A stretch of 64,000 bases of DNA from Cellulomonas soli (GTDB lineage Bacteria; Actinomycetota; Actinomycetes; Actinomycetales; Cellulomonadaceae). Positions within the stretch are counted from its first letter, which is position 1; every line of letters begins with the position of its first letter. Below, piece after piece: positions 33,423-43,757 of the stretch. The translations under genes were made by a program, and so were the position numbers. The notes under the pieces were generated by a model. The model saw only the letters and a program-made list of their open reading frames with translations. It was not told where the DNA came from and did not search any database. Location of the stretch: the NCBI RefSeq assembly GCF_013409305.1, contig NZ_JACBZJ010000001.1, positions 186,001-250,000 of the forward strand, read 5' to 3'.

Positions 33423-35360
33423 TCACCAGCCGCCGCCGCCACCACCGCCGACACCGCCGCCGGAGAAGCCCCCCGAGAACCCCGAACCGCCCGACGACCC
33501 GGGCGTCGGCGCCGTCAACGAGCTCGTCGCCGTCGTCGTGAAGCGGTCCATCGACCCCGCGAACGACGTCATCCACAACGGCCCCGGGCCGATGTGCGTG
33601 CCCATGTACCAGGTCGGCTGCGGCAGCACCGCCCCGCGCGCCGCCAGCTCGGAGAACACCCGGGCCCACCGGTCCGTCAGCCCGAACGCGATCGCGAACG
33701 GCAGGTACCGGCTGAAGATGTCGACACCCTCCTCGAAGCGGATCTGCTCCGCCTCCGCCGTGGCCAGGTACCGACGGAAGCCCAGCGCCTGCGCCAGCAC
33801 CGCCGTCCCGGCCGGCGTGCGCGCCGGAGCCGCCTTCGCGCTCAGCATCACGACGACACCCACCACGACGACGGCGATGCCCAACCACGCCGCACCGGGC
33901 ACCTGCACCGGAACCCCCGCCGTCGCGATGGTCAGCAGCACCCCCGGCACCAGGAACAGGAAGCCCGCGACCAACCAGCGCCGGCGCACCGCCTTCGGGT
34001 CGGCGGTGAACCACCCCACGGCCGTCACGTGCTTGTACAGCAGGTCCTGGACCTTCGACATCGACGAGGCGAACGTCGTACGCAGGTCGGAGAGCTTCAC
34101 GGCCGCGCGACCCTCGAAGACCTCTGCGAGCAGCGTCGCCTCGAACGGCAGCAGCTCCGGGCCCGACTCGCGCAGCCGCACGAGGGTCCAGTCCTTGACC
34201 TTCTTCTTCGGGTTCGAGCGCGGGACCTCCTCGATGCGCAGGTACCCGCGCACCGCCAGGTCCACCAGCGTGGCCGTCACGTCGACCGGGTCGGCCACCT
34301 CGTCGACCAGGGTGCCGACCTCACCGGCACGCACGTCGTCCGGCGGCGTGAACTGCACGGACACCGGCTCGCGCCCGTCCCGGAACCCCGTCGCGACCGC
34401 CTGGCCGGGCGCCGGGTGCAGCCCCGGCGTCAGGCCCAGGTACGCCTGGTCGCGCCCGTGGCGCCGCACCCGCCGGATCACCAGGAACGTCCCGACCGCA
34501 GCCACCACCAGGGAGACACCGCCCAGCGGCGTGACCGGACGCAGCGGCATCAGCTCGTCGTACGCCGGACCGAGGATCGGTGCCGCGTCGTACGTCCCGC
34601 CCGGCCAGCCCGTCACCACCGTGAACGAGTCGCCCGCCTGGACCGTGCCCTGCCGGAACACCCCCGCGCCGTCGACCACCGAGGCCGAGTCGCACGGCGT
34701 CGTCGACCCCGATGGCCCCACGAAGCAGACCGCACCCTCGGCCGCGACCGGGCCCGTGACCTGCACGCTCAACCCCGAGATCGGGATGTCCCACGAGCCG
34801 ATGACGTCCCAGTACAGCTCGTCGCCCGAGTGCTGCTCGTTCGCCGGGTTCACCCAGCCGTCGACCGTGTACGCGATCCGGTACGTCTGCACGCCCTGCA
34901 CGTCGTCGACGTCCTCGTCGCCCACCCGGATCGTCATCACCCGGTTGTCGTCCGAGACGTCCAGGTTCGCCGGGGCGCCCGTGCTGCTCGACGCCGTCAC
35001 GTCCGTGATCTCGTACAGCCGGTCCTGCCCGCTGTCCGTCCCCTGCCGGATCGGCAGCGTCAGGTACGGGCCGTGACCCGGGTCGTCACCGAAGTCGAAG
35101 TCGAGGTCCAGCACCACGTGCGCGACACCGTCGGTGTCCAGGTCGACCGTGACGTCGTAGCGGACGATCTCCCGCCCGCTCGTCACGTCCGGCACCGCCA
35201 CGGGCGCTGCGGCCGGCACGGCCGCGCCCCCCACCACCGGCACGACGACCGGCGACGCCGGCGCCGACGCGCCGACCAGCAGGACGGCAGCCGCCGCACC
35301 CACCAGCGCACCGAGCACCCGGCGGGCGCGCGGGCCCGCCACCGACCGCAGCCGCGTCAC
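33423..35360 (-). CDS. DUF2207 membrane protein
   Basis: GTG 35360 overlaps the smpB stop (GTGA). The 645-residue protein has a signal or anchor helix (about 14-33), an extracytoplasmic beta-rich DUF2207 domain ([36 protein letters not shown]), a membrane helix near 275-292, a cytosolic region with [14 protein letters not shown], two more helices (about 470-510) and a Ser/Gly-rich tail ending in seven glycines and tryptophan. The tail is the normal, unexplained hallmark of the family. Function is unknown. Coupling to smpB is positional only. Confidence 0.9.
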   Translation of the reverse strand: MTRLRSVAGPRARRVLGALVGAAAAVLLVGASAPASPVVVPVVGGAAVPAAAPVAVPDVTSGREIVRYDVTVDLDTDGVAHVVLDLDFDFGDDPGHGPYLTLPIRQGTDSGQDRLYEITDVTASSSTGAPANLDVSDDNRVMTIRVGDEDVDDVQGVQTYRIAYTVDGWVNPANEQHSGDELYWDVIGSWDIPISGLSVQVTGPVAAEGAVCFVGPSGSTTPCDSASVVDGAGVFRQGTVQAGDSFTVVTGWPGGTYDAAPILGPAYDELMPLRPVTPLGGVSLVVAAVGTFLVIRRVRRHGRDQAYLGLTPGLHPAPGQAVATGFRDGREPVSVQFTPPDDVRAGEVGTLVDEVADPVDVTATLVDLAVRGYLRIEEVPRSNPKKKVKDWTLVRLRESGPELLPFEATLLAEVFEGRAAVKLSDLRTTFASSMSKVQDLLYKHVTAVGWFTADPKAVRRRWLVAGFLFLVPGVLLTIATAGVPVQVPGAAWLGIAVVVVGVVVMLSAKAAPARTPAGTAVLAQALGFRRYLATAEAEQIRFEEGVDIFSRYLPFAIAFGLTDRWARVFSELAARGAVLPQPTWYMGTHIGPGPLWMTSFAGSMDRFTTTATSSLTAPTPGSSGGSGFSGGFSGGGVGGGGGGGW

Positions 35361-35827
35361 CGGTCGCGCCGCTCGCGGATCGCCCGCTCGGACTCCAGGT
35401 TGTCCTGCCGTTCGCGCAACGCCTGCCGCTTGTCCCAGTCCTTCTTGCCGCGGGCGAGCGCGATCTCGACCTTCACGCGCCCGTCGAGGAAGTACAGCTG
35501 CAAAGGGACGATCGTCTGGCCCTTCTCGCGCGTCTTCGACTCCAGCCGCTCGATCTCCTCGCGGTGCAGCAGCAGCTTGCGCTTGCGCCGCGGCGCGTGG
35601 TTCGTCCAGGTGCCCTGCGCGTACTCGGAGATGTGCGCGCCCATCAGCCACGCCTCGCCGCCCTCGACCTCGCACCAGGAGTCGATCAGCGACGCCCGGC
35701 CGGCGCGCAACGCCTTCACCTCGGTGCCGCTGAGCACCAGGCCGGCCTCGAACACGTCCTCGATCGTGTAGTCGTGACGGGCCTTGCGGTTCGACGCCAC
35801 GAGCTTGCGCCCCGCCTCCTTGGCCAC
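35357..35827 (-). CDS. smpB: SsrA-binding protein SmpB
   Basis: The 156-residue protein has the whole family pattern: [59 protein letters not shown] and a basic C-terminal tail with [15 protein letters not shown], which lies in the mRNA channel of stalled ribosomes. It binds tmRNA and brings it to the ribosome. ssrA is 4.9 kb away, separated by three genes, on the same strand. ATG 35827 follows a GGAGGACG site. Confidence 0.97.
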   Translation of the reverse strand: MAKEAGRKLVASNRKARHDYTIEDVFEAGLVLSGTEVKALRAGRASLIDSWCEVEGGEAWLMGAHISEYAQGTWTNHAPRRKRKLLLHREEIERLESKTREKGQTIVPLQLYFLDGRVKVEIALARGKKDWDKRQALRERQDNLESERAIRERRDR

Positions 35828-35968
35828 GGCTCACGTCCTCCTTCGTCACGCACCGGGCGGCCTCGTGCCGTGGTGCAGGGGTGGGCGCCGGTGTCACGTC
35901 GCCGACCGTCGAGCCTACCGGCCCGCACCGGCGCGACCGAGAGCAATACCGACCCCGGCGTCGACGGG

Positions 35969-37261
35969 CTACAGGCCGAGCAGCGGGCGCGGGTTCACCG
36001 TCGCGCCGTTCACGTACACCTCGAAGTGCAGGTGGCAGGCAGCCGACGTCCCCGTGTTGCCCGAGTAGCCCAGCAGCTGCCCCTGCGAGACCGACTGCCC
36101 CGCGCTCACCACGAACGACGTCATGTGGTTGTAGCTGCTCATCAGGGAGTTGCCCCGGTAGAACCCGTGGTCGACCATCACCTGGTTGCCGAACCCGTAC
36201 CGCGACTTGGCCCACACCACGGTGCCGTCGCGGCCCGCGTAGATCGGCGTCCCGCAGTACGTGCGCAGGTCGATCCCCGCGTGCAGACGCACGTACCCCA
36301 GGGTCGGGTGCAGGCGCATGCCGTACTCGGACGTCACGTAGATCGGGCTGATGCTCGTCGGGTTGCCGAACAGCGCACCGCTGACCGAACCCGTCGGCGC
36401 CTGGTTGGCCGAGTCGCGCGCCCGCTGCTCCGCGATGATCGCGTTCAGCTCGCTCTCCACCGCCGAGCGCTCCGCGTCGATCTTCGCCAGCTGCGCCTCG
36501 ATGTCCGCCCGCTGGCTCTCCAGCGCCGCCTTCTTCGCGGTCTGCTGCGCGACCAGGTCGTCGATCGCCGCCTTCGCCGCGGTGGCCTCCTGCCGGGCGG
36601 CATCCGCCTCGGCGACCTTGGCGTCCGCCTCCGCCTTCAGCTCCGCGATCCGCTCCTTGACCGCGGTCAGGCGGGCCTGCGAGCTGCGGTTCGCCGACTC
36701 GATCGCGCTCAGCTCGTCGAGCACCTGCGACTGCGTGCGCAACGCGGTCGACAGCAGCCCGTAGCGCTGCACGAAGTCCTCGCTGCTCTCCGCCCCGAGC
36801 ACCACGTCCAGACCCGAGGCGTCCGTCCCCGACTTGTAGGCCTCCCGGGCCATCTGCCCGATCGCCGCCCGGATCTGCGTGGCCCGGTCGTCGTCCTGCG
36901 CGATCGTCGTCACGACCGCCTGCTCCTCGTCCTGCGCCGCCTGCAGCCGGTCGGCGATCAGGGCCTGCTCACGCTGGGCCTTCGCCAGCGCCTCCGCGGC
37001 CGCATCCACACGCGCCTGCGCGGCCGGCAGCTGCGCCTCGACCGCGATCAGGTCCGCAGCGGCCTGCTGCGCCGCCCCGTCGAGCTCCTCGAGCTGGGCC
37101 TCGGCCGCCTCACGTGCGGCATCGGCCGCGTCCGCCCGCGCCTGCGCCGCCTCCCGCTTGTCGTCCAGGTCGTCCGCCCCGGCCGGGGACGCGACCGCCG
37201 CCGAACCGACCACCAGCAGGACCAGGAGGGCGGACAGCAGCCGCTTGCGCTTGGGCGTCAT
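35969..37261 (-). CDS. Secreted M23 peptidase with coiled coil (FtsX-associated type)
   Basis: The 430-residue protein has a signal peptide (about 1-29, cleaved after PAGA), a long Ala/Glu/Arg coiled coil (30-275) and a C-terminal M23/LytM domain with LHAGIDLRT and CHLHFEVYVNGATVNP. The zinc-binding H-x(3)-D and HxH residues are present, so it should be an active peptidoglycan endopeptidase. Its start lies two bases after the ftsX stop, which fits hydrolases such as EnvC or RipC that are activated by FtsEX at the division site. Export through Sec is expected. Confidence 0.92.
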   Translation of the reverse strand: MTPKRKRLLSALLVLLVVGSAAVASPAGADDLDDKREAAQARADAADAAREAAEAQLEELDGAAQQAAADLIAVEAQLPAAQARVDAAAEALAKAQREQALIADRLQAAQDEEQAVVTTIAQDDDRATQIRAAIGQMAREAYKSGTDASGLDVVLGAESSEDFVQRYGLLSTALRTQSQVLDELSAIESANRSSQARLTAVKERIAELKAEADAKVAEADAARQEATAAKAAIDDLVAQQTAKKAALESQRADIEAQLAKIDAERSAVESELNAIIAEQRARDSANQAPTGSVSGALFGNPTSISPIYVTSEYGMRLHPTLGYVRLHAGIDLRTYCGTPIYAGRDGTVVWAKSRYGFGNQVMVDHGFYRGNSLMSSYNHMTSFVVSAGQSVSQGQLLGYSGNTGTSAACHLHFEVYVNGATVNPRPLLGL

Positions 37262-37262
37262 G

Positions 37263-38177
37263 TCAGACCTTCGTGTAGCGGCTCAGGGTCACCAGCGACG
37301 ACACGGCCGCCAGGCCGATCGCCACCGCGAGCAGGATCGGCGCGATCGCCCACACGTCCGAGGCGTCCACGTACGGCACCCAGGTCAGCGAGCTGCCCAG
37401 CCACTCCTTGACGATGTACTCCACGCCCAGCCACAGACCGCCGATCGCCATCGCGGCACCGACCGTCGCCGCGATCGCCCCCTCGAGCATGAACGGCAGC
37501 TGGATGAACAGCGTCGAGGCGCCGACCAGCCGCATGATGCCCGTCTCCCGGCGACGGCTCAGCGCCGACAGCCGGATCGTCGTCGTGATCAGCAGCACCG
37601 CCGCGAGCAGCATCACCGCCGCCAGGCCACCGGCCAGCAGCGTCGCCCGGTTCAGCACGAGGAACAGCTGGTCGAACAACCGGCGCTGGTCCTGCACGTC
37701 CTCCACGCCCTGCCGCCCCGCCACCACGTCCGCAACCACCTGGTACTTCTGCGGGTCGGTCAGCTTGATGCGGAACGAGGAGTTCATGTCGTCGGCCGTC
37801 GTGGCCGCCGCCCAGAACTGGTCGCCGAACTGCTTCTGGAACGAGGTGAACGCCTCCTCCTTGGACTCGAAGAAGATGTCCTGGATGAAGGGCTTGATCT
37901 CCGGCGCGTCGAGCGCCGCCTGGATGTCCGCCTTCTGCGCCTCGGTGACCTCACCGCTCGCACACGTCGGCTCGGCCGAGTCGCGCGGGCAGAGGAAGAC
38001 CGACACCTCGACCTTGTCGTACCAGTCGTCCTTCATCTTGCCGATCTGCGTCTGCAGCAGCGCGGCCGAACCGACGAATGTCAGGGACACGAAGGTCACG
38101 AGGATGACCGAGACGGTCATCGACAGGTTCCGGCGCAGGCCGATCCCGATCTCGGACAGGATGAACTGGAGTCGCAC
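37263..38177 (-). CDS. ftsX: Cell division ABC transporter permease FtsX
   Basis: The 304-residue protein has four membrane helices: one at the N-terminus (about 22-45) and three after residue 170. Between them lies an extracytoplasmic domain ([24 protein letters not shown], two Cys) that activates cell wall hydrolases. The final [10 protein letters not shown] is typical. With FtsE it forms a mechanotransmitting ATPase complex at the division ring. It lies 12 bases after ftsE and just before the M23 peptidase gene. Confidence 0.96.
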   Translation of the reverse strand: MRLQFILSEIGIGLRRNLSMTVSVILVTFVSLTFVGSAALLQTQIGKMKDDWYDKVEVSVFLCPRDSAEPTCASGEVTEAQKADIQAALDAPEIKPFIQDIFFESKEEAFTSFQKQFGDQFWAAATTADDMNSSFRIKLTDPQKYQVVADVVAGRQGVEDVQDQRRLFDQLFLVLNRATLLAGGLAAVMLLAAVLLITTTIRLSALSRRRETGIMRLVGASTLFIQLPFMLEGAIAATVGAAMAIGGLWLGVEYIVKEWLGSSLTWVPYVDASDVWAIAPILLAVAIGLAAVSSLVTLSRYTKV

Positions 38178-38189
38178 GTCCCGGCCCCC

Positions 38190-38879
38190 TCAGCGGTCCG
38201 AGCCGTACACGCCGCGCGACTGGTCGCGGACGAGCTCACCGGTCGACAGCTCGATCACGCGCTTGCGCATCTGGTCGACGATCTCGTCGTCGTGCGTGGC
38301 CATCACCACGGTCGTGCCCGTGCGGTTGATCCGGTCGAGCAGGCGCATGATCCCCAGGGAGGTCGTCGGGTCGAGGTTGCCGGTCGGCTCGTCGCACAGC
38401 AGGATCGGCGGCCGGTTCACGAACGCCCGCGCGATCGCCACGCGCTGCTGCTCACCACCGGACAGCTCGTGCGGGCGACGCTTCTCCTTGCCCGCCAGGC
38501 CCACCATCTCCAGCACGTCCGGCACGGTCGTCAGGATGTGGTGGCGCGGCTTGCCGATCACCTGCAGCGCGAACGCCACGTTCTCGAACACCGACTTGTT
38601 CGGCAGCAGCCGGAAGTCCTGGAACACCGCACCGATCTGCCGGCGCAGCTGCGGCACCTTCCAGCCCGACAGCGACCCGAGCTCCTTGCCCGCCACGAAC
38701 ACCTTGCCGGCCGTCGCCCGCTCCTCGCGCAGCACGAGCCGCAGGAAGGTCGACTTGCCGGAGCCGGACGCACCGACGAGGAACACGAACTCGCCGCGCT
38801 CGATGTCCAGGGACACACGGTCCAGGGCAGGCCGGGCGCCGCGCGCGTAGACCTTGGTGACGTTCTCGAGTCGGATCAC
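38190..38879 (-). CDS. ftsE: Cell division ATP-binding protein FtsE
   Basis: The 229-residue ABC ATPase has Walker [10 protein letters not shown] (36-44), signature [15 protein letters not shown], Walker [14 protein letters not shown] and H-loop [10 protein letters not shown]. The sequence [20 protein letters not shown] starts at ATG 38879. It powers FtsX in septal wall hydrolysis. It is the first gene of the ftsE-ftsX-M23 unit; prfB lies upstream on the same strand. Confidence 0.97.
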   Translation of the reverse strand: MIRLENVTKVYARGARPALDRVSLDIERGEFVFLVGASGSGKSTFLRLVLREERATAGKVFVAGKELGSLSGWKVPQLRRQIGAVFQDFRLLPNKSVFENVAFALQVIGKPRHHILTTVPDVLEMVGLAGKEKRRPHELSGGEQQRVAIARAFVNRPPILLCDEPTGNLDPTTSLGIMRLLDRINRTGTTVVMATHDDEIVDQMRKRVIELSTGELVRDQSRGVYGSDR

Positions 38880-39117
38880 TGCACTCTGGGCCAGGTCTCG
38901 GGATCAGGGCGGGTGCTGCTGCTGGCCTCGACGAGACTAGGCACCCGTTCGGAGCAGTCGGGCCGTGACACGCCGGTCCCCCGCCGGGTCACAGGAACCC
39001 CTGCTCACCGGTCGCCTCCCATATCGGGTCACAGCGGGCGCGAGCCCGCGGACGCGGACCCGGACCCGGGCCCGAACGGGGACAGGGACGCGGACTGGGG
39101 CTGGGACGCGCGCAGGA

Positions 39118-40236
39118 TCAGGCGTCCGCGACCTGCTGCCCGCGACGCCAGCGGATGCCGGCCTCGAGGAACCCGTCGATGTCACCGTCGAACACCGCCG
39201 AGGTGTTGCCGACCTCGTACTCCGTGCGCAGGTCCTTGACCATCTGGTACGGGTGCAGCACGTACGAGCGCATCTGGTCGCCCCAGCTGGCCTTGATGTC
39301 GCCCGCCATGGCCTTCTTCGCCGCGTTCTCCTCGGCCTGACGCACGAGCAGCAGGCGCGACTGCAGCACGCGCAGGGCGGCCGCGCGGTTCTGGATCTGC
39401 GACTTCTCGTTCTGCATCGACACGACGATGCCCGTCGGGATATGCGTCATGCGCACCGCGGAGTCGGTCGTGTTGACCGACTGGCCACCCGGGCCCGACG
39501 AGCGGAACACGTCGACCTTGATCTCCGACTCGGGGATCTCGATCGAGTCGGTCTGCTCGATGAGCGGGATGACCTCGACCGCCGCGAACGACGTCTGGCG
39601 GCGACCCTGGTTGTCGAACGGCGAGATGCGCACCAGGCGGTGCGTGCCGGCCTCGACGGACAGGTGCCCGAACGCGTACGGCACCTTCACCTCGAACGTC
39701 GCCGACTTCAGGCCCGCCTCCTCCGCGTAGGAGGTGTCCAGCACCGACGTCGGGTAGCCGTGCCGCTCGGCCCAGCGCAGGTACATGCGCATGAGCATCT
39801 CGGCGAAGTCGGCGGCGTCGACGCCACCCGCACCCGAGCGGATCGTCACGACGGCCTCGCGCTGGTCGTACTCGCCCGCGAGCAGCGTGCGGACCTCGAG
39901 CTCACCGAGGTCCTTGCGGATCCCGAGCAGCTCGTTCTCGGCCTCGGCAAGGGTGTCGGCGTCGCCGCCGTCCTCGGTGGCCATCTCGACGAGCGTCTCG
40001 AGGTCGTCGATGCGCCCCCGCAGCTTCTGCACGCGGTCCAGCTCCGACTGCGCGGCCGACAGGGCGCTGGTGACCTTCTGCGCCGACTCGGGGTCGTCCC
40101 ACAGGTCCGGCGCCGACGCCTGCTCGGAGAGCTCGGCGATCTTGGCGCGCAGGGCGGTCGGGTCGCTCACCGCCTGGATGGAGTCCAGGGTGGTGCGCAG
40201 ATCACGGAGCTCGGCGGGGAAGTCGGTGGTGGCCAC
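39118..40236 (-). CDS. prfB: Peptide chain release factor 2
   Basis: The 372-residue factor carries the stop-codon-reading tripeptide SPF in [17 protein letters not shown] and the catalytic GGQ in [19 protein letters not shown], which fixes it as RF2 (UGA/UAA). The frame is uninterrupted: the autoregulatory +1 frameshift of many bacteria is absent. It is followed on the same strand by ftsE after a 238-base gap containing a GGACNC-rich low-complexity patch. Confidence 0.97.
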   Translation of the reverse strand: MATTDFPAELRDLRTTLDSIQAVSDPTALRAKIAELSEQASAPDLWDDPESAQKVTSALSAAQSELDRVQKLRGRIDDLETLVEMATEDGGDADTLAEAENELLGIRKDLGELEVRTLLAGEYDQREAVVTIRSGAGGVDAADFAEMLMRMYLRWAERHGYPTSVLDTSYAEEAGLKSATFEVKVPYAFGHLSVEAGTHRLVRISPFDNQGRRQTSFAAVEVIPLIEQTDSIEIPESEIKVDVFRSSGPGGQSVNTTDSAVRMTHIPTGIVVSMQNEKSQIQNRAAALRVLQSRLLLVRQAEENAAKKAMAGDIKASWGDQMRSYVLHPYQMVKDLRTEYEVGNTSAVFDGDIDGFLEAGIRWRRGQQVADA

Positions 40237-40275
40237 GACCGTCCAGGCTACCGGTCCGACGGCCCCGAACCCGCC

Positions 40276-40773
40276 TCAGGAGGCCCGTGCGGACGACTCG
40301 GCCTCGATCGTCACGCCGCCCGACCACGGCGCGAGCACCCAGCCGAGCAGCGGAGGACGTACGACCGCCGCGAGACGGACCGTCGCGGTGCGCCCGTCCG
40401 GCGTGCCCGCCTCGACCACGGCGAACTGCGCCCAGCGGGAGGTCTCGGCAGCGTCGGCGGCCACGTACCGGGCGACCTCGTCCTGCACCTGCGCGTCACG
40501 CAGCGGAAGGCCGTCGCCGACCAACCCCTGCCCGACACCGGCGCCGAAGTACTGCTCGCTCGACAACGCGTCCGCCGCGTCGAGCGCCGCCAGGTCGGCC
40601 AGCGCGACCAGTCTCTTGCGCTCCAGATGCACCCCGGTGGCCGACACCACGACGACCACGAGCATGAGGGCGACCGCGACGAACCCGATCGTCAGCAGCG
40701 TCACCTGCCCGTCGTCGCCCCGCAGCCGACGAGCGAGCGCGCCCCCGAGCCTCCGAGGCGTGGGCGCGCTCAC
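40276..40773 (-). CDS. TadG-like pilus assembly protein (Rv3654c type)
   Basis: GTG 40773 overlaps the previous stop by four bases. The 165-residue product has DDGQVTLLTIGFVAVALMLVVVVVSATGVHLERKRL, a single helix with the pilus-related TadG N-terminal pattern, and a soluble part with ALDAADALSS. In actinobacterial Tad loci such proteins close the operon and are pseudopilin-like or minor components. Function is inferred from family and position. Confidence 0.8.
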   Translation of the reverse strand: MSAPTPRRLGGALARRLRGDDGQVTLLTIGFVAVALMLVVVVVSATGVHLERKRLVALADLAALDAADALSSEQYFGAGVGQGLVGDGLPLRDAQVQDEVARYVAADAAETSRWAQFAVVEAGTPDGRTATVRLAAVVRPPLLGWVLAPWSGGVTIEAESSARAS

Positions 40774-41261
40774 GGCGCCGCCCGGTACGCGTCGACCGGG
40801 GCCGTCCGCTCCGCGCTCACGGGCACCTCGAGCGGCACCACCGAGCGCACGAAGGACGGCACGAACGGCAACGGCACCAACACCTGCACCCGGGCCACCG
40901 CCTCGCTGCCGGGCTCCAGGCACGGCACCGACGTGCACGTGAGGGTCAGCGCGTCCTCGGGGGCGTCGTCGAAGCCCTGATCCTCCAACGCGAGCCCGAC
41001 CGAGGCGACCGCGCGTGCAGCGCCCTCGTCCGGCTCGTCCGCGACCACGTACGCCCGTGCCGCCGTCCGGGCTGCGCCCTCCACGGCGAACGTCGCCGCC
41101 TGCACACGCCCGAGAACCAGGACCAGGTACACCAGCGGCACGAGCAGCACCACCGACACCGCGAGGAACTCCAGCACGGCCGAGCCTTCGTCCTCAGCCT
41201 GGGCGAACCCCTCGCCCCGCAGACGGATCGCGCCGACCACGCGACGCAACCGCCCGGTCAC
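40770..41261 (-). CDS. TadE-like minor pseudopilin (second)
   Basis: GTG 41261 overlaps the stop of the preceding TadE-like gene by four bases. The 163 residues contain EDEGSAVLEFLAVSVVLLVPLVYLVLVLGRV, the TadE prepilin-like helix with the conserved Glu in VLEF, then AARTAARAYVVADEPDE and an extracytoplasmic domain with a Cys pair (TCTSVPC). It is probably processed by a TadV-type prepilin peptidase, which is not in the window. Confidence 0.85.
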   Translation of the reverse strand: MTGRLRRVVGAIRLRGEGFAQAEDEGSAVLEFLAVSVVLLVPLVYLVLVLGRVQAATFAVEGAARTAARAYVVADEPDEGAARAVASVGLALEDQGFDDAPEDALTLTCTSVPCLEPGSEAVARVQVLVPLPFVPSFVRSVVPLEVPVSAERTAPVDAYRAAP

Positions 41262-41707
41262 GGACCCTCCACGAGGGCGTGGCCGACCACCGACAGCCTG
41301 CCCGCGGGCCCGATCAGCCCCACGACCGGCAGCGGCGCCGAGACCCGCACCTCGATCACGTCGAGCCCGTCGCGCGTGGTCCGCACGGCCGTGACGTCGT
41401 CCGCATACCCCGCCGACAGCGACTGCGAGACCAGCAGGCGCGTGCGCTCCACCCCGTCGTCCGCGGTCCGGCCCTGCACCGCCGCGTACCGGGCACCCTC
41501 CGCCGCGCAGTCGACGAGCGTGTTGCGCACGTGCTGGGCGAGCGTCAGCTGCAGCACCGCGACGAACAGCAGCGTCAGCAGGCCGCCGACGAGCGCGAAG
41601 TCGACGATCGCCGAACCCGCGTCGTCGGTCAGGGCGCGCCGGGGCCCGAGACCGAGGCGATCGCGTCCGTGAACACCTTCTGCAGTGCCGGTCCCGCCAC
41701 GAGCCAC
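41258..41707 (-). CDS. TadE-like minor pseudopilin (first)
   Basis: The conserved part starts at DDAGSAIVDFALVGGLLTLLFVAVLQLTLAQ and includes VDCAAEGARYAAVQGRT. The start is unclear: GTG 41707 is the nearest standard codon, but it lies inside the overlapping small pilin-like gene, and a CTG at 41632 directly before the conserved part would give 124 residues. The family E at +5 is replaced by Asp (VDF). It is the first of two tandem TadE-like genes. Confidence 0.75.
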   Translation of the reverse strand: MARGGTGTAEGVHGRDRLGLGPRRALTDDAGSAIVDFALVGGLLTLLFVAVLQLTLAQHVRNTLVDCAAEGARYAAVQGRTADDGVERTRLLVSQSLSAGYADDVTAVRTTRDGLDVIEVRVSAPLPVVGLIGPAGRLSVVGHALVEGP

Positions 41708-41859
41708 AGGGCCGTGACCAGACCGGCGGTCATCAGCGTCACCAGAACCCAGCCGGGGACGTCGCCCCGCTCGCGGCCCTCCGCCGTGACGCGGTCTGCC
41801 AGGCGACGGCCGGCCAGGTGCACCCTCACGGGCAGTGCACGCAGTCGGGACAAGGTCAT
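41629..41859 (-). CDS. Small single-helix protein of the Tad locus, possible pilin
   Basis: The 76-residue protein starts at ATG 41859. A basic N-terminal half is followed by RGDVPGWVLVTLMTAGLVTALWLVAGP, a hydrophobic helix preceded by a charged-Gly site as in prepilins, then a short tail. It occupies the place between tadC and the TadE genes where Flp pilins usually lie. It lacks the Flp E-Y motif after the cleavage site, so its pilin role is a guess. It lies 105 bases after tadC. Confidence 0.6.
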   Translation of the reverse strand: MTLSRLRALPVRVHLAGRRLADRVTAEGRERGDVPGWVLVTLMTAGLVTALWLVAGPALQKVFTDAIASVSGPGAP

Positions 41860-41964
41860 GAGGGTCCTCCTCGCAGGGGTGGCGACGGGTGCCGCCGGGA
41901 ACGGGGTCAGGGCCGGGACAGCACGTGGAGCGCCGGCAGATGGGGAGCCGGCCGACGGCAGCCG

Positions 41965-42897
41965 TCACAGGCCCACCTGAAGCACGACGGCGCTCGGGAA
42001 CACGGCGAAGAGCACGGTCACCGGCAGGATGAGGAAGACGACGGGCACCATCATCTGGACCTCCTTGCGCCCACCCGCCTCCATGAGCGCCCGGCGACCC
42101 TCCTCGCGGACGTCCTGGGCCTGCGCCCGCAGCACGTCTGCCAACGGGGTGCCGCGCTCGATGGCGACCGAGACCGCCTCGGCGAACCGTGAGAGCGCAG
42201 GCAGGCCGGTCCGGTCGGCGAGCCGGTCCAGTGCGAGGGTCAACGGTGCGCCCGCCCGCGTGTCTGCGAGCGTGCGGCCGAGCTCACGGCTCAGCTCGCC
42301 GTGCGTCGAGCGCACCACACGTTCCAGCGCCCCTGCCGCACCCTCCCCGGCGCCCACCGCGAGCGCGAGCAGCTCGGCGACCGTCGGCATCTCGGCGAGC
42401 ATGCGCGCCTCCCGTGCCCGCACCTGCCGGGTGAGCGCCCAGTCGCGCGCCAGCGCGCCGGTCAGCCCGGCGAGCGCCACGAGCACGGCGAGCACCACCG
42501 GCGACGACCCCCGTGTCGTGGCCAGCACGAGGGCGAGCCCGAGACCGGCAGCCAGACCGAGCGCTCCCCAGACGACCTGACCCGCACGGAACTGCTCGAC
42601 CGTCTCGGGCCGACCCGCCCGGACCAGCCGCGCCTTCAGGTCGGCGGCCGGCGAGCCGATCCGTGCGACCAGCCGCACCCCGTCGGCCATCACCGGGGCG
42701 ATGACCCGTTCGACCGTCGGGAACGGAGACCGGGCCGACGGCGCCCGCAGCAGACCCGACGTCGTCCGGCGCGGGCGCAGGTAGGGCGCCAGCCGCTGGT
42801 CGAGGGTGATCCGACGCCCCCGGATGCTCCACACGACGAGCAGCACGCCGCCGCCCGCGAGCAGCCCCACGAGCGCACCCACCGCCGACGGGCTCAT
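41965..42897 (-). CDS. Tad pilus membrane platform protein TadC
   Basis: ATG 42897 overlaps the tadB stop by four bases. The 310-residue protein is of the type II secretion F family: helices at about 5-24, 117-135, 140-157 and 285-305 around the T2SSF core (MLAEMPTVAELLALAVGAGEGAAGALERVV, ALDRLADRTGLPALSRFAEAVSVAIERGTPLADVL). With TadB it forms the platform driven by TadA. Confidence 0.88.
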   Translation of the reverse strand: MSPSAVGALVGLLAGGGVLLVVWSIRGRRITLDQRLAPYLRPRRTTSGLLRAPSARSPFPTVERVIAPVMADGVRLVARIGSPAADLKARLVRAGRPETVEQFRAGQVVWGALGLAAGLGLALVLATTRGSSPVVLAVLVALAGLTGALARDWALTRQVRAREARMLAEMPTVAELLALAVGAGEGAAGALERVVRSTHGELSRELGRTLADTRAGAPLTLALDRLADRTGLPALSRFAEAVSVAIERGTPLADVLRAQAQDVREEGRRALMEAGGRKEVQMMVPVVFLILPVTVLFAVFPSAVVLQVGL

Positions 42898-43754
42898 CGC
42901 AGCACCCGCGGGTCCTCGGGCAGCCGGGCCACCCGGAGCATGACGGCGTACGCGACGACCGTGCACGCCCCGCCCGCGACCAGCACGACGAAGCCCGCGA
43001 CCGTGTCGTACGCCCGGGCGGCCTCCGGCCGGGTCGCCAGGAGCGCGAGCACGATCCACGGTGCGGCCACCGCGAGCCGGGCGGCGTACACGGTCCAGCT
43101 CTGGCGCGCCTCGAGCTCGCCGCGCGTGCGCAGGTCCTCGCGCAGGAAGGTCGACAGCGTCCGCAGCAACCGGCCCAGGTCGGTGCCGCCGACGTCGCGC
43201 GTCAGCCGCAGCGCCTCCACGATGCGGTCCGCCACCGGGTCGGCCAGGCGCGCCTTGAGCGCATCGAGGCTCTCCCCGAACCGACCCGTCGCCCGGTAGT
43301 CCTCGGCGAACGCCAGGAACGGGACCCGCAGCTCGAGCGGCCCGCGCTCACCGATCTGCGCGACGGCCTCGGGCAGCGAGAGCCCCGCACGGATGCCCGA
43401 GCCCAGGTGGTCGACCACCTCGGGCCACAGAGCCCGCAAGCGCGCGAGCCGACGGCGCGCACGCCCTCGCACGAGTGCCCAGGGGCCGGCCGCACCGAAC
43501 GCCGCGAAGCAGACCGCGATCGCGGCCGTGCGCGTCACCGCGAGCGCGAGCACCAGCACGACCAGGGCGGTCGCGACGCTCGTCAGCACGAGGCCACGCG
43601 GGGTGGCGCCCACCATGCCGGCCTGGATGAGGGTGTCCTGCGTGCGCTGCTGCCAGGCGGTCACCCGCCCGCCAGGCCTCGGCGGATCGGCCCAGAACGA
43701 CCACCACACGCAGGCCAGACCCGCCCCGAGCAGCAGCCCGACGACGACGCCCAC
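42894..43754 (-). CDS. Tad pilus membrane platform protein TadB
   Basis: The 286-residue T2SSF protein begins three bases after tadA. It has an N-terminal helix (about 2-20), a second pair (55-95), the F-domain core (WPEVVDHLGSGIRAGLSLPEAVAQIGERG, TDLGRLLRTLSTFLREDLRTRGELEARQ) and two C-terminal helices. It acts with TadC as the inner membrane base of the pilus machine. Confidence 0.88.
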   Translation of the reverse strand: MGVVVGLLLGAGLACVWWSFWADPPRPGGRVTAWQQRTQDTLIQAGMVGATPRGLVLTSVATALVVLVLALAVTRTAAIAVCFAAFGAAGPWALVRGRARRRLARLRALWPEVVDHLGSGIRAGLSLPEAVAQIGERGPLELRVPFLAFAEDYRATGRFGESLDALKARLADPVADRIVEALRLTRDVGGTDLGRLLRTLSTFLREDLRTRGELEARQSWTVYAARLAVAAPWIVLALLATRPEAARAYDTVAGFVVLVAGGACTVVAYAVMLRVARLPEDPRVLR

Positions 43755-43757
43755 GCC

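Noticed and set aside
33423..33500. Frame-shifted poly-Gly end of the DUF2207 gene as a sequencing error
   Set aside because: The Gly-rich tail ending in Trp is a usual family feature.
39040..39115. Tandem repeat or CRISPR-like array between prfB and ftsE
   Set aside because: It is a degenerate GGACNC low-complexity patch without regular repeat and spacer units.
39118..40236. Programmed +1 frameshift in prfB
   Set aside because: The RF2 frame is continuous from ATG 40236, with no in-frame early TGA.
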